A DNA stretch of 64,000 bases from Nectonema munidae (Eukaryota > Nematomorpha > Nectonematoida > Nectonematidae), in NCBI GenBank assembly GCA_030549495.1, contig JAUIRK010000134.1:1-64000 (forward strand). Direction: 5' to 3'. The position numbers and the translations under genes are program-made. This document shows, one piece after another, positions 35,318 to 48,110 of the stretch. The notes below the pieces were generated by a model, which made no database searches, was not told where the DNA came from, and saw only the letters and a list, made by a program, of their open reading frames with translations. The first letter of the stretch is position 1, and every line of letters begins with the position of its first letter.

Positions 35318-36946
35318 CGGTCCAATTTTTCATCGTCTATAAGCCGCACTTTTTTTACTGCGAATTTTCGATCAATTTACGGGTGCGGCCCATAGACAAA
35401 TATAAGAAATAAAGTTTTTTTTGCCGCATTGTCAATATTCAATATATTCAATCCACAATCATACTTCTCATAATCATACATAAACATATACAAATATATA
35501 CAAAGAAATGTCAATACAGTTTGTTAAATTTAAAATTGATCAAAGTCTTCTTCATCTTAACTAGAACCAAACATGTTGTCATACTCCCTCTGGGATAAAG
35601 TTCATATATAAGAGTCATAATAAAGTTCAACTTCCTCATCTTCCTCTTCGACACTCACATCATCCCTGTTCTCCCACAAAAACTTATTCTGTGTCCCTTG
35701 AAATCCCACACTTCAAAAACCCATTTGTGATACAAGATGTAGGGATGTCCTTCCAGGACTCTACAATCCAAGTACAGATGGTTGGTAGATCAACCCTTTT
35801 CAGTCGTCCAGTGGGGGTCCTTGCTTGGTTTCCGGTAGCCATCCACTCACTCTATTTCTTCCTCATCCTCTCCTTGAAACGACGGTTAACCGAGACATCC
35901 AGTGGCTGCAGGACAGAGGTAAGACTTCCTGGGATAATAGCTGCTGTGGTCTTAATGTTTTTCAGCTGTTCCAGAACTTCTGCTGTCTTGTGGCACCTGA
36001 AACTGTCAAGGACTAAGATGGAAGGTTTCTTCAGCAAGCTGCCAGGTCTGGAATCCCATACTTGATTGACCCAGTCTTTTAAAAGGTTCTGGTCCATCCA
36101 ATCTTTTGGATGAACTCTGACATGGAGACCAGAGGGGAACTTTTCCTTCGGCAATTGCCACCATTAGCAGTGCAGGCCAGCATCACGGTGAAGTGGCTCT
36201 TCTCATGGCCGGTGGTGCGTATGGACACAGTCTTGCTCCCCTTAGAGGTACTGGTCTGGAAATAGTTGGGCGATTGTTGTTCTCCTTCGAACCGATAGGT
36301 TGTGCCTTTCTAGGAACCTGGCAACCCAACCATAACTTGATTTGAACTGAGCGGCGACTCGGAAGGCACGGACTCGCAGTTCTGTGGTGGATACTGCGAT
36401 GACTGCTTGTCGACGCCGTAGAATCTCTTCTAAAAGCCTGGATTCCAAATCGAGGTATTTGGCTGAGCTACCACGGTTGGTCATCTTGCACTTTGGCATC
36501 TCTTCAAGGGTGGGTCTGTTTCTTTTCCATCTTCGGATGTTGGATTCATCGATACCAAAATGTCTGGCTGCAGCCCTGTTACCATGAAGGTCAGCATACT
36601 AAGCCATGTCAATCTTCTTGAAAGTGTACTGGATTCTTCTTGTCATGTTGTTGGTAGAGCAGTAGATAGGTATAAATTATGATATTGGTTAAATTGTGGT
36701 GGCTTAATATATCTTAGATTAAAAGAAAGAAAACTAACAGGATGTCACTTGATTACTTCACACCAAATTGACACCACTCGATTACTTCACGCCAAATGGC
36801 ACAATCGAGTATTTTATATTGTATTCTAAATGTTATCGATTTGAGCTGCTGGATGTTTGGGGGTGCGGCTTATAGACATAGGTAAGGTTTTTTACCTTGT
36901 ATTTTGTTCAAAAGTCCGGGTGCGGCTTATAGACGATGAAATGCAG
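35318..36946 (-). mobile_element. pogo/Tigger-like DNA transposon, degenerate
   Basis: The two ends share the inverted repeat TTTCATCGTCTATAAGCCGC, flanked by TA on both sides (35316-35317 and 36947-36948). A second inner inverted pair, GGGTGCGGC(C/T)(C/T)ATAGAC, lies about 40 bp further in. The - strand encodes FGIDESNIRRW near 36560, then ERHNLSVRRRTTIAQ, and, after a gap, SILVLDSFRCHKTAEVLEQL and IIPGSLTSVLQPLDVSVNRR, the DDE core of Tigger/Jerky transposases. Frames are broken. It is 1.63 kb long and lies in an NDC80 intron. Confidence 0.9.
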
Positions 36947-38222
36947 TATTTTAAATAATGAAAAGGGGTATGATAGTCCTAGTCGGAAATGAAGAGTTTG
37001 CGTTAAAAGTATCCTGAATTGAGAGTGTGACTTTTTACCGAACTAAACCCAAATCTTCTCAAAACCTTTCAAACTCTTATTTTTGATGTATTTAAAGGTT
37101 TTGAACTATTTAGAATGAAAAAATATATATATTTTTTTTTATTTTTTTATTTTTGATAAAAAATAATAAAAAAAACTTTGAAATGCAACGAAGTATATTA
37201 AGTTTGTTTAAAAAAATAAGATTTTAAAAGTTTTGAAAGTATTTCGCTTTGGTTTATTTCTTTAAAAAGTACATTTTACAGTGTAGCGTTGAATTACGTT
37301 TCATACGGTTTAGCTTTTGAACTTTATCATTTTGCATAATCAAACAGAATTTTTGCAAACAACTTTTCATTCTTTTAAAGTGTTGAATAAAATAAACTCC
37401 TTAAATTTTCCGGCACTACAACTTCCATTATCTATAACTTTTAAGTTGTAAATTTATCCTTCATTGCTACAATTAACCATATGTTCCTATGTAATTTTCC
37501 ATAGGTTAAGGTTTCATGATAAGCTGGAGTTCCAATTTTAGATCCTAGCTATGTTTTTTCTTTAAAGCAAGTTGAAACCCGTTTGTTTCATCATCCATTA
37601 AGATTGACTTCTTTTTAACATTCTGAGCATGTACTGCCCCAAGTCTTGGCGAAAGGTTTTCTTTTCTTACTGAATCGAATGCTATTTCCATCATTTACTT
37701 TACGATGCATCTTATTTATTGTATATTGTAAATACCTGAGCTAAACAATTATAAGTTTTTTTATTTTGAACAATCCTGTCTGCTTACATAATAAGAAGAA
37801 ATACTCCAAATAGTTTTATGGAATTTTTTTACAAAATTATCAATCAATAACGACGCAGCTCTATTTTTGATTGACATATGTCATTTTTTAGTGAGAACGA
37901 ATTTTTCAACCCATCATTTTTTCATCCACTTCAGTATACTAGCTATAAAACCGATAAAATTTTTTTTTTAAGTTTTAGTTCCTATATTTTAACATAGATC
38001 AAATTAGCGTGCATCATCATTTTTACTATTTTTTATAAAAAATTTCCATCGAGCTACTATTTAAGTTATTCCGCATACAATTTTGTATAGATAACTTTTT
38101 TTTTTGAAAATAATTAAAAAAACATCTGTCTGAACAATAAAACGGTTTCTGGTTTTTGTCTTTGAATTAAAGTGTGGTATTAAAGATCCCTTTATTTCAT
38201 CATCATAAAGTGGTCATTAGAG

Positions 38223-38436
38223 CGCCGTTTTTCAAACTGTGGGTCCCGACCCTTCAGTGGGTCGCGTGAAAAATAAAATGGGTCATGACAAAAAAAGAAA
38301 GGACATATAAATAGTCGATGCTGAATAAATGAACCTAGTGAACAGAGTTTGTCTTATTACACCTACGTATTCTGGGTCGCGATGCAAACCGTGATTCTTG
38401 CTATTCGTCTCAGTAAAAAAAGTTTGAAAAAGGCTG
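38223..38436. mobile_element. hAT MITE with perfect 8-bp target duplication
   Basis: CATTAGAG is repeated exactly at 38215-38222 and 38437-38444. The ends CGCCGTTTTTCAAACTGTGG and, inverted, CAGCCTTTTTCAAACTTTTT are imperfect terminal repeats. The inside has TGGGTCCCGACCC and GTGGGTCGCG, a pattern common in non-autonomous hAT elements. It is inserted into the piggyBac remnant. Confidence 0.9.
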
Positions 38437-38444
38437 CATTAGAG

Positions 38445-38794
38445 GTCTGCTGATTTAAGTTTGAGCATTGTTCAGTAACTTTTCTATAAAAATGATCATT
38501 TTCTATAGAGGTAGATTCAAATATACTTCCTTTTTTCCACGCATTATTCCTCGAACCAAGATTTATTTCTTCGTTATCTAATTCGTTATCATAAAAAATT
38601 TCAACTTCACCGCAAGTTTCATCAGGTATTCTTTCATTTTCAAAATTGTCTTCATCAACATCTTCGTCTTCACTAATATTTTGGTCATCATTCGGAGGTC
38701 CAGTAAGGATAATATCAACATTATTGAAATTAGAAGATTCTATTTGATCAATAGCGTCGTGAAGAAATAAAAATTTATGTAATCTTTTATCCAT
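38445..38794 (-). pseudogene. piggyBac transposase N-terminus
   Basis: From ATG at 38794 the frame gives MDKRLHKFLFLHDAIDQIES, an acidic stretch with QNISEDEDVDEDNFENE, and RNNAWKKGSIFESTS. Acidic N-termini of this kind, followed by W-K-K, are typical of piggyBac-type transposases. The frame is cut at 38444 by the hAT MITE, and the catalytic domain is not found beyond it. A TTAA-flanked terminus lies upstream at 39223-39226. Confidence 0.55.
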
Positions 38795-39222
38795 TTTCTA
38801 ATTCTAAAAAATAAATATATTTTATCATGTAAGTACCATCCACTACGTTTGTAGTGGTAAAATATAAACATAAAAATACCTGTAAATATTATTTATAATG
38901 GACTTCAAAACTGATAGATAAAATGCTTTTTTAGTATAGAATGTTTCTACCAGAAAAAAAAAGTTTCAAAAAAAATAAATGATCTAGAAAATTCCAGTTA
39001 AAAGTAGAGTGGATCAAAAAGAAAAAATAGCATGAAATGACAACTTTATATAAAAAAAATAAATGATAAAAAATAATAAATTTATTTTTTTTTATATAAA
39101 ATATCTTTTTTAATTTATTTTTCTCAAAGTATTTAAAAAAAATAGGAATTTTAGTGGTTGATTATTTTGTAGTTTTTTGTGAAATCTTACCACTACAAAT
39201 GTAGTGGTTGGTACAATATGGG
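38445..39222 (-). mobile_element. piggyBac element 5' end (truncated)
   Basis: Read on the - strand the element begins CCCATATTGTACCAACCACT directly after TTAA (39223-39226), the piggyBac target site. An internal inverted repeat, TACCATCCACTAC and GTAGTGGTAA, has arms at 38834-38860 and 39187-39213. The transposase start follows at 38794. The other end was not found, so only the 5' part remains, or the rest has decayed. Confidence 0.6.
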
Positions 39223-39875
39223 TTAATTGGCACGACCTACATACGCTTTTTAGGGGGCTGTACGAGTTCAGGTGTCGATGGGTATAAAATTCTTTGCTTC
39301 ACCTTACCTAACATTCATAAAAAGCAGTCTTTCTCAAAAGTTTGGTCTTTATCTTCGAATTGTTGTCAAGATATATTTTAGCGACTCTGGTATAAATAAT
39401 AATGTAAAGCTTAGACAAGTAAGTTCTTAAATTGAGTTCCGAATTTTTTAAGTATCGCTTTATGCCTTTCAAGTTTAATCCTTCACATATTATTTGATGG
39501 AAGATTTTTTGCATCATCGTTACCATTGCGGTCAATGAAAGAACTTTAGCTTATTTGAATTTGCGTGAAAGATATACACACTCTTGATATCTTCTTCTGT
39601 GAACTCTATTTAAATCGATAAATAGTGAATTGAGGAGAAATAACTTTGAAAACAAATTCTAGAACTGTTTTGTTTTTTGCTATAAATTCTCAATCTAATT
39701 CAGTGTATTTTATTATCAGAAAAAAATAGAAACTGATATTAATTTCAAAATCGCATGTGCTTTGTAAGCACAGATTTTAGCGGCAACCGGTGCAAGGAAT
39801 TTATCTTTTTTCTTGCATAACTCCACACGCATGCTACTTCCTTGTCTAATCATCTCTCTGTTTGATTTTGAGTAG

Positions 39876-40100
39876 TTTGCGACGAAAACTTTGTGCAGTT
39901 GGAAAAAGAATTCAAGGCGGTGGAAGAAGAGGTTGCGTTTATGGAAGCGACATATGTGAATTACAACGCTGCCCTTGCCGACCTCGCCTCCAAACGGGAC
40001 GTGATCTCCGCCAATGACGACAAAATCAGCGAATTGGAGAAGGAAATCGAAGCTGTCAAACGGAATGTGGAGAGTGTGGATAGGGAAACACGTGATCTCG
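39876..40100 (+). CDS. NDC80: NDC80 exon c: coiled coil
   Basis: Runs from a TTGAGTAG acceptor to a CTCG/GTACTC donor. It starts and ends in phase 1. The split codon G-TT restores V, giving VCDENFVQLEKEFKAVEEEV, then LADLASKRDVISANDDKISE and IEAVKRNVESVDRETRDL. It is heptad-rich and follows the CH domain as in the family. It forms the first part of the long coiled coil that pairs with NUF2. Confidence 0.9.
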
Positions 40101-40511
40101 GTACTCCATCTTATAACTGCTCGTTTGCAAAATTTTGACGTTGCACGTTTTATTGTTGAAAGAGCGCTATTGAATGCCGGCTTTCAATATAGATAAATTA
40201 TAACTGTATTTTTTGCTAGTATTTTAAAAAAAATTTTAAGCAACTACATATTCCCGCTTTTTTCGGTCTTCATTCAATATTTCTAGAGCCGAAATCGGTT
40301 CTTGAAACTTGATGCTCTTTTCAACGCTATCACATAGTCATTCACACACCCTATAATAGACGCTAAGATATGCACATAGAGACTAGGTTTTCACTGATTT
40401 ATAACTAACTCGTTAGTATTGGCTAATTTGGCGATATGCCAGTATCCGTCATTTTGACCGCAATACTACCTCATTTATCGGCCAATCTTATGTATATTTA
40501 ATATTCTTTAC

Positions 40512-40650
40512 GATCCTTGATGTCCACTCTGAAAAGTGTGCCTTAGCTTCACTCTTAATAGTGTAAGCAGATTGTGCGAGGATTATTTCTGAAGTCTTCC
40601 TCGATCCTTGATGTCCGTTCTGAATAGTTTGCTCTAGCTTCACTCTTGAC
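40512..40650 (+). repeat. Two-copy tandem repeat, about 91 bp
   Basis: GATCCTTGATGTCC, then TCTGAA and TAGCTTCACTCTT, recur at 40512 and 40603 with scattered changes. It lies in an NDC80 intron. Confidence 0.75.
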
Positions 40651-40717
40651 AGTTTGCTACATTTGTGTCTGTTTTATATATGTGTGCATGTAATTTAATG
40701 TTTCGTTAGGTTATAAC

Positions 40718-42789
40718 TAGGGCGATTTTTTTGACTTTATTTTTCACATTTTTGACTTTATTGCTACAAATTTTGACTTAAGTTATTTTTTTAAATTCTC
40801 TAGCTCCAAATCCTAAAAATTAAACAAATTCTCGATAAAAACCTTTCTTAAACTCATTTTTTCAAAATTTGACTTTATTGTTAAAGGTTTAACTTATTTT
40901 TTTTTGACTTTTTGGCTATAAAAAGTAGATATCTTTTTAGAAATTATGTTTATTTTGAACGACCATTTAAACTTCAAAAAACACAGGTAATAGAGAAAAA
41001 AATTATGATGTGTTAAAATAAAATAAAAAATATTTGATGGCAAGAAATTTCTATCTTTTGCCAAAAAAATTTTCAGTAAAGAGATCATTTGATCTTTCCA
41101 CTGCTACCGAAGTAAACTGACAATTTTGTAAAACTAGATACATTGAAGGGTAATGTTTGGATTCTTTAATTGTATTATTTTAGTATTATCGTTGTCTTTC
41201 ATTCTTTTATCTAAATATTCTTTGATACAGCATTCGTCTTTTTTCTTTATAGTAAAGTTTGTGGACAAATTGTCGTCTATTATCTCACAAATACATGAAT
41301 AGCAAGCTTTGATATTCATGAGCTGCTCAACTATTGCATCGTTTTCAAGAGACTTTTTTGTTCTGTTCAAAATGAGGCTATTTGTTTCTTCAATGCTTTG
41401 AACAATTTTTTGACTGTAGGAAGATTTTCGCTATGGGTAATAGCCGCTCTGAGCCATGAAGTCCAACGTGTTACAATAGGGCAAGGAGGAGTGCCAATTT
41501 CTTTAAACAAAGCTTTTCTTTTTTAACTGTGAGCATTTTCATTGCGCTTATCAATTCATCCACTTCTTTATATAAAAAAAGCGTACTTTCATGGCACAAT
41601 TGGGCATAAGACGAGCAAAACAAGTAACATGAAAAAGATTTTCATGTAATAGCTTTAATGTTTTTGTTGCTGATATGTTGTAGCTACCAGCTGCATCAGA
41701 AATGAACAATAAAACATTTTTTCTCTCAACTTGAAAATCTTTGAAAACATCATCTACCAGCTGTAAAACCTTATTGGCATTAGCATGCTCTTCCAAAATC
41801 TCACACTTCACCAACCAGCTTTTTTGTGGAATCTCCACATCTCCTAACAAAATATTACAATTAATATTTGAAAATATTTCAGTCTCGTCCAGTATAAGAA
41901 AAAGTTTCTTGCTGAGTAGATGCGCTTTATTTCATTGAGTTTTCTACTGACATTTCTTCCACCACTTTTCTACTCTGGCTTACAGAAGGCAAAGAATGGC
42001 CCATTTCAGAAAACAAACTATATATACTTGGGTGATTAAGCTTATGTAGAGGTATATTAGCCTCTAGAAATGATCTGACTATTTTTTTCGAAAAATTTTT
42101 ACTTGAACATTGCACAAAGAAGGTGTTTATATTTTCGTTTTTTGTCATCATATCTTTCAAACTTTTATGTTTTTTAAGCTTTTATGACTCGACAAAAAAA
42201 GTTTGTCAAATTGAACCCTTACGCTGCACAGTTTACAAAACAAATTACCATCAAGATCTACATCAAACTCATCTGGCTACTTTGCAATAATATTTTGAAC
42301 TTTTTGTAACCTTAGGCATTTAATAATCTAAAATAAAGCAGAAAATTAGAAAAAAATGACGTAAAAACCTATTTTTTCAAAATGAAAATAAAAAGTTTTT
42401 GCTAATAGATTAAATGAAGAGGGCACATAAGTTATGCTGGGTTGATAAAGTTGAAAAAATTTATTAAAAAAAATAAATATTAAAAATAATGAAAAATAAT
42501 TTTTTAATTTAAAAAATAAATATAATTTATCAATAAAATCTCTGACACTGTTTTTTTAAATATTTCTCATGAGTAATAGTCAAAATATAAGTTTTAGAAA
42601 AAAAATTAGACTCAAAATTAATTTTTTGACTTTATTGACATAAAAAAGTTTTTTTTGACTTTATTGACCTAAAAAACTCACATTATTTGAATTTTTTGCT
42701 GATTGCTTATGAAGACCTTACTCAATTTCTTAAATGTCATAAATAGAAAAAAATTTTTTTTTGGACTTTATTGACTTTTAACTGTACTA
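40718..42789 (-). mobile_element. hAT transposon (CGBP1-like), 2.1 kb, degenerate
   Basis: The - strand encodes, in order: LFCKLCSVRVQFDKLFLSSH (BED-type finger, about 42240-42180), EANIPLHKLNHP and MGHSLPSVSQSRKVV (42160-41927), VLLFISDAAGSYN near 41720 (catalytic D region), and TRWTSWLRAAI near 41440. This is the CGBP1-like hAT pattern. Frames are broken by stops. Flanks GTTATAAC (40710-40717) and GTTATAAT (42790-42797) look like an 8-bp target duplication. Terminal repeats are weak (TAGGGCGA versus TAGTACAG). TTTTTTGACTTTATTG is repeated near both ends. Confidence 0.8.
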
Positions 42790-43800
42790 GTTATAATATA
42801 TGATTTGTGATTGAAGTAAAAGTTTATGTGTGCTATGATACAAGGTGTAAATAATGTGTTTAAATTAAAAAAATCATACGTGTTAGTGAGTACAGTGTGA
42901 ATACTTTTTTGTAAATATATACATATTAATTTTAATGAGCGTTTTTATTGATGAAAGTAGATTCAATCTTTATATGCGTAGAACTCAAGCTCGATCTAAG
43001 AAAGGAAAGATCAAATTTAACAGTTCCTTCAAATCTCATCCTTGCAATGAACTGTTTTGGTGTTATTCATCATGAAATTATTCAAAATGGAGTCTGAATA
43101 GTAGTGATACATTTTTTAATTTTATAAAAGTTTTGATAGAAAAATTAGATAAAAATCCTATAAAGATAAATTCAAAGAAAATCCAAAAATTTTTAATGAT
43201 CCAACTAAATATAAATATCTTTCAACTTATTCATTCGCGGGAAAACGTGTTTTCAAACATCAAAGAATGAATTAAAAGTTTTTTGTCTTCAAATGAAAGC
43301 AATAAACTCTTCCAAGTAGATAGTCCTAAATATTATTTTTTATTGTATTTTTTTTAAAAAAATTTACACATTTTTTTTGTTTTTTTAATTTTTTTCATAA
43401 TACTTAAAGAAAATGACTTTGTTATTGAAATTAAAGTTTTGTAAACTTATAAGTTCAGCCAAAATTAAATTTGAAAGCAAATATTATAGAATTACTTAGT
43501 TTAATTAATCGATTACATAATATTAATTTTGATTTAAAAAAAATAAGAAGCTTCAATAAATTTTTTAACTTGTTAAAATAAAAGTTTTACTTATTTTCGT
43601 ATTATATACTTCACCTTTTATTCATGACTTATCAGCAACACTTTCTTTACATTCAATAAAGAAAGATGAAAAATTTGGAAAACCACGAATCTAAATTGAA
43701 AAAGGACGAACTTAAAGTAAAAATTCTATATTATAGTGTTTGCCGAAATAAATCCAATTTGTTCTCTGCTCCAACTCTAATAGAGCAGAAAGTCATATAA

Positions 43801-43815
43801 AACACACACACACAT
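43801..43815. repeat. (CA)n microsatellite
   Basis: Short CA run in intronic sequence. Similar short runs occur at 51101-51111 and 58173-58186. Confidence 0.7.
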
Positions 43816-44164
43816 TGCTTTTTTCGATTCTTACAAAACTATGTTGATGGAAGCAAAACGTCAATAACTGTCCTCAAATGTCAAGTTAATCTGATAGCAT
43901 CTAAATAGAAACATTTTCAAAAGTGTTATTTTATACAAATATGATAGGATTAGATATTTTCCTCAAGAAAAATGCTTCCTAATCAATGGGCTTGTAAATT
44001 ATGGGGTAGTAAACAAACGATGTAATTTAATCATAATTATTAAAAAATAAAAGAGAGTCTTTTACAGACTGCGGCAGTTAGAAGAACTGCAGTTCGGCAA
44101 TAAAGTCAAAGCAGTTGTGACAATTTATCCTTCCAACTCTGAAATAATTTTTATTGGCATGCAG

Positions 44165-44370
44165 AATTGACACTAAACGAGGTGAGTGAGGAAAAGCGTC
44201 GTCTACAAGAAACCCGCAAAATGCAGAAAATCAGCGTGGAAGAGATCACCCACTTCTTTGATGAAATGAATGGTGTCAAGCAAAACATCGAGTACTTGAG
44301 TGTGAAGAATAACAACGTGAGCCAGCTTTGCGACAAACAGCAGATGGAGATGACGGAACTTATTGAAAGC
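44165..44370 (+). CDS. NDC80: NDC80 exon d: coiled coil
   Basis: Runs from a TTGGCATGCAG acceptor to an AAAGC/GTAATT donor, phase 1 to phase 0. The split codon G-AA gives E, reading ELTLNEVSEEKRRLQETRKM, then QKISVEEITHFFDEMNGVKQ and KQQMEMTELIES. The 'Q-K-x-S-V-x-x-I-x-x' segment aligns with the equivalent point of the human HEC1 coiled coil. No stop in the exon. The open frame continues into the intron for 30 codons by chance. Confidence 0.9.
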
Positions 44371-45155
44371 GTAATTTCTCTCCGTTTTAATTCAAATATC
44401 ATAAGTACCATATGGAATAAGGCAAGCTCACTTTTTGTACGCGTTAGGCAAACACTCTAGCGAAGAATAATGCTGTATTTATATATCGGTGGACTTTTTA
44501 TTAAATCCTTTAAAAGTTATAATTTTTACATCATTTTTTTCTGATTTTCTGCTTTATTTTAGATTATTAAATGCTTGAGGAATTCATAAAAAAGCGCACC
44601 CTCGAGCTACAACTCTTATTGGATTTGAGCAAACCCATTTTCTGGATCACACCTTAACCCGTTTACGATCAGTATAATCAGACGATATCTAATGTAAAGC
44701 AGAAGATTATGTGTATTAAAAGGCATTGATAAACGCAGACGGTTTTATTTATAAGGTGGCGCCTATAGGCGACGTTGGTTGTATTTGGGTTGAGTTGATT
44801 AGACCTTATTTTTTTATTATTTAATAATTATAAATTTTATTTTTACTAGCCAGAGATCCATATGAGGCCGAAAGGTTGTTAAACTAGTTGCTTAATTTTT
44901 GATTTGTCTTCAGGTCTGAACCCTTAGCAAATCAGTTGCCTATAATTTAAAATGGTATAACGTCGAGATTCAATTTTATTTCTTTTGGCCTTACTATAAA
45001 AAGTATGTAAAAAACGGTTAAATTTTTTCACCTTTCTTCACTATTTGATTTTTCCTTTTGTTTCAATGATAAAATGTTGTTTTTAAACTCCGAAATAGGT
45101 CAATCAACTTTCTATAAGAAAATTTTAAAGTCCAGCGTTTATTTTTATAAAATAA

Positions 45156-45275
45156 ACAAAATCTTTGACAGATATGCTCACCATTGAGGTGAAATAATTA
45201 TAACAAATATAAAAAATTGTAAAAACTGGGCACTTTATTGCTGCTTTTGCTAACTAGTTAGCTAGTTAGATAAGC
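45156..45275 (-). repeat. Partial copy of inverted-repeat element A
   Basis: ATCTTTGACAGATATGCTCA, TTGAGGTGAAATAATTATAA and CAAATATAAAAAATTG are the reverse complement of 29622-29690. TTTTGCTAACTAGTTAG follows. Only one arm remains. Confidence 0.75.
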
Positions 45276-46693
45276 AATTTTTGCGTTAAGGAGATACCAA
45301 CTTAATAAAGCAATATACTAAACTTGGCGCATTATTGAGGCATTATATTTAAAAAAATATGATTTTAGGTTCTTAAAATCAAAAGACGAAGACAGATGTT
45401 GAAGTACATCTTTTATTGGCGAAAAAATGCGCTCCCAGATTTTGAGGGTGATGGAAATTGGGAGGTTTTAAGTTGGACGTGGAACTTGTGTTTCGGTTGG
45501 CCGATATTAATGCGCCATTCAATCCTAGAAGTGGTGTCGGAGCAATTGCACTAAATTAATTGAACAGTAAGGCACATGTAGGGTATGCGAATTTGCGACT
45601 CCCTCCCAAACCTCCTACCCGAAAATGCATGACTGGTACAGATATTATGAATCCAAATTTTGATCACAGATGAATTCTGTAAGAAAGTGCAAACTAAAAA
45701 TCATTTCTTATCTAACTCACATGAATATGAAAAGAATGATAAAAATATAAAAAAAGTTGCCCCAAATATAAACTCAATTTATGGAAATATAAATATAAAA
45801 CACCCTTTAATTGTTTTAATTAAATCTATAACTAAGACTGAACTAGGCTGTACAAAGTGGCATTTATCTCACGTATTAAATTCAACTGGGGAGAAATTTT
45901 CATCTGTTACTCAAACCGTTAAGCCGGCATTTTTGCTTCACTTAAGTGGATAGGAGATTAACTTTTTTAGATAAAAATTCGTTTATTTTCAAACAATCGT
46001 AAGCTTAAAACTTTTCATATTCGCATACTTCAAAAACGTTACGTTATTGAGAATATGATAAGCGTTGCATTTAAGGCATCCTATTTTATCGTTTTTGAGA
46101 AACCGATTGATTCCATTTGGGCCTTTAAATTTGGAAAAGAAGCTCTCACGAAAAATTGCTAAATATAAATGTATGAAACAAGTCTCCAAACTATTTGATT
46201 GATGTATTTAGGTTTCCTCACTGAAACACTGTTATGGCGTAAGGAGTAGTGGAAATAGACTTTATTGAAAGAAGAGTAACACGTTAAAAGGTAGCCTTTA
46301 CGGTACAAAGATAACATATACAATGTGAACTATATATAACATTTAGTGGTGCTTTAGGATGTATTTACAAAGTATGTGAAAGCATGCTAAACAGCCAGTG
46401 ATACTCAAGGATCATTGTAACTTGTGAAAACACTTATTACAAATACAAATGGTGATTATTTTTGCAAATGAGACATAGGCTTTCCCTGCAACCCTCCCTG
46501 TAAGAGTAGACAACGTGTTGCTGCCTTTTTCATGTTTAAGTATACTGCTTTGCCATTACTCCAAAATCATTGAAGCTCAATACGGCGCTATACCGTTGTT
46601 TTTGAATGTCAGCATTTTTTTCTATCTCTAATGTCAATTTGTTTGTAGCATGCATGTATTCGTATGTCTAGGTGTTTTTTGTGTCACACGTCT

Positions 46694-46775
46694 ATCATCA
46701 TCATCATCATCATCATCCATTCGCTCTAATGAGCAGGTCTTTGTCCTGGCGAGCCAAGATCGACCTCACATGTGT
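46694..46775 (-). mobile_element. (CAT)n plus shared 3'-terminal sequence, copy 1
   Basis: CATCATCATCATCATCATCC is followed by ATTCGCTCTAATGAGCAGGT and CTTTGTCCTGGCGAGCC. The same block occurs at 58405-58475. Read on the - strand it is a unique sequence running into a (GAT)n tail, the layout of a LINE or SINE 3' end. Confidence 0.65.
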
Positions 46776-46988
46776 AAATACAGATAAATAAAAAAGCGCT
46801 AACTAAACCTAGCCTCAACCCTAACACCAACTCTAATACTAATTCTACACTAATCATAACTCCGACCATATGTTTTCAAAATTTGCAATTCATTGAGTAT
46901 TCGTCAATCAACTATCACGCAGCTTGAGGAACAAACTCAAAATTTCTCATTTTTTCTTTCTGCATGTTTTCTTTTTTTGCCACACTAG

Positions 46989-47210
46989 ATCCAAAAGTTC
47001 ATATCTGAAATAAACAATGACTTGACCAAATTCGGGCTATATCCGCCTTCCACTCTCTCAGAGAACAAGAATCTGGAAATCACGCCTCGCCTAACTCCGC
47101 TCCAGTACAAAGCGATCCGGGATGACATCAAAGCCATCATCAACAAACTTAAGACTAGCTGCCGTCTGCTCGATGAAAACATCCGCAACCTGAGTACTGA
47201 AACTTTGCAG
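46989..47210 (+). CDS. NDC80: NDC80 exon e: coiled coil and loop region
   Basis: Runs from a GCCACACTAG acceptor to a consensus CAG/GTAAGA donor, phase 0 to phase 0. It encodes IQKFISEINNDLTKFGLYPP, then ENKNLEITPRLTPLQYKAIR and SCRLLDENIRNLSTETLQ. The coiled coil is interrupted around GLYPPS...EITPRL. This corresponds to the NDC80 loop that recruits microtubule-associated factors in other species. The join with exon d is continuous. Confidence 0.9.
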
Positions 47211-47998
47211 GTAAGAGCTCTTTTTACCAATGGCTGCTAGGATGATTTATCCCGGTGAAATCAGACATATGGGTCATGGAAGGATTTTTTTTATCACGTT
47301 TTACAAGTAGCTATAAAAGCCTTGTTAAAGTCACTAACCGATTACAAAGGTACAAAATTTGTTAAAAACATTTAACATTAGGGGACGAGCAAAATAGAGA
47401 TGAATGGATACGCAAAATAATGAGAGAACAGTCTAATTTTGTCTAAAATGCCATAGTGGTAAACACCGGATTTACCTCACCGTGTTGGGAACATTAGCTG
47501 TAAAATTGATTGATCACTAACCGAACATTCTTATGGAGATCGATTCTGGGTTGTGAAGTTTGATCAGCTTTACTTTGTGTGTCCAAAGCTCATTTGAAAG
47601 TCGAATACAAGGTAGTAGTCTTTTAAGCACCATTATAATAAACATATAGAATTTGTTTATATGTTTATAGCCTTAATATTTGATTTGTGTTTTGTTTGAA
47701 CAATGATGATGGTTAATCAATTTTCGATAAGAAATTTTGAATGTCCGCATTTTTATACTTCATCTCTGAAAGCCAAGAGAATGATGAAACCGCCTCACAT
47801 AGATTTGCTGGAACTCAAAAACTTTACTTTCGTCAAATGCTATATAAATAGCCAAATAACACACGAATTAAGGGAAGTTTATTACGTATGTTATTAGCTC
47901 TTTCCATTTGGTACCGAGTTATAATAAAAAAAGGATATTTTTCTTAATTCATCACATTTAATATACTATTTCGATTTAAATGAAATATAAATTTTGGG

Positions 47999-48110
47999 TC
48001 TTAAAACACTAAAATTTAATGTACCAATGATCTTTAACTGGACCTAGAATCACGGGGGTATCAATGATCTTTAACAGGACCTAGATTAAAGGTACCAATG
48101 ATCTGACATC
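47999..48110 (+). repeat. Imperfect tandem repeat, about 36 bp
   Basis: CCAATGATCTTTAACTGGAC, then ATCAATGATCTTTAACAGGA, then CCAATGATCTGACATCC. About 2.5 units, followed by GACATCCGAGCGGATGCGGA, which resembles a hAT-type terminal sequence. Confidence 0.6.

Larger units (their letters stand above)
32966..39875 (+). other. NDC80 intron (6.9 kb) filled with transposons
   Basis: Bounded by GTACAC and GAGTAG, joining phase 1 to phase 1. It contains a LINE (33.8-34.9 kb, - strand), an inverted-repeat element (34.98-35.21 kb), a pogo/Tigger element (35.3-36.9 kb), and a piggyBac end with a nested hAT MITE (38.2-39.2 kb). Confidence 0.85.

Noticed and set aside
35691..36065. + strand frames in the pogo/Tigger element
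   Set aside because: Shadows of the - strand transposase.
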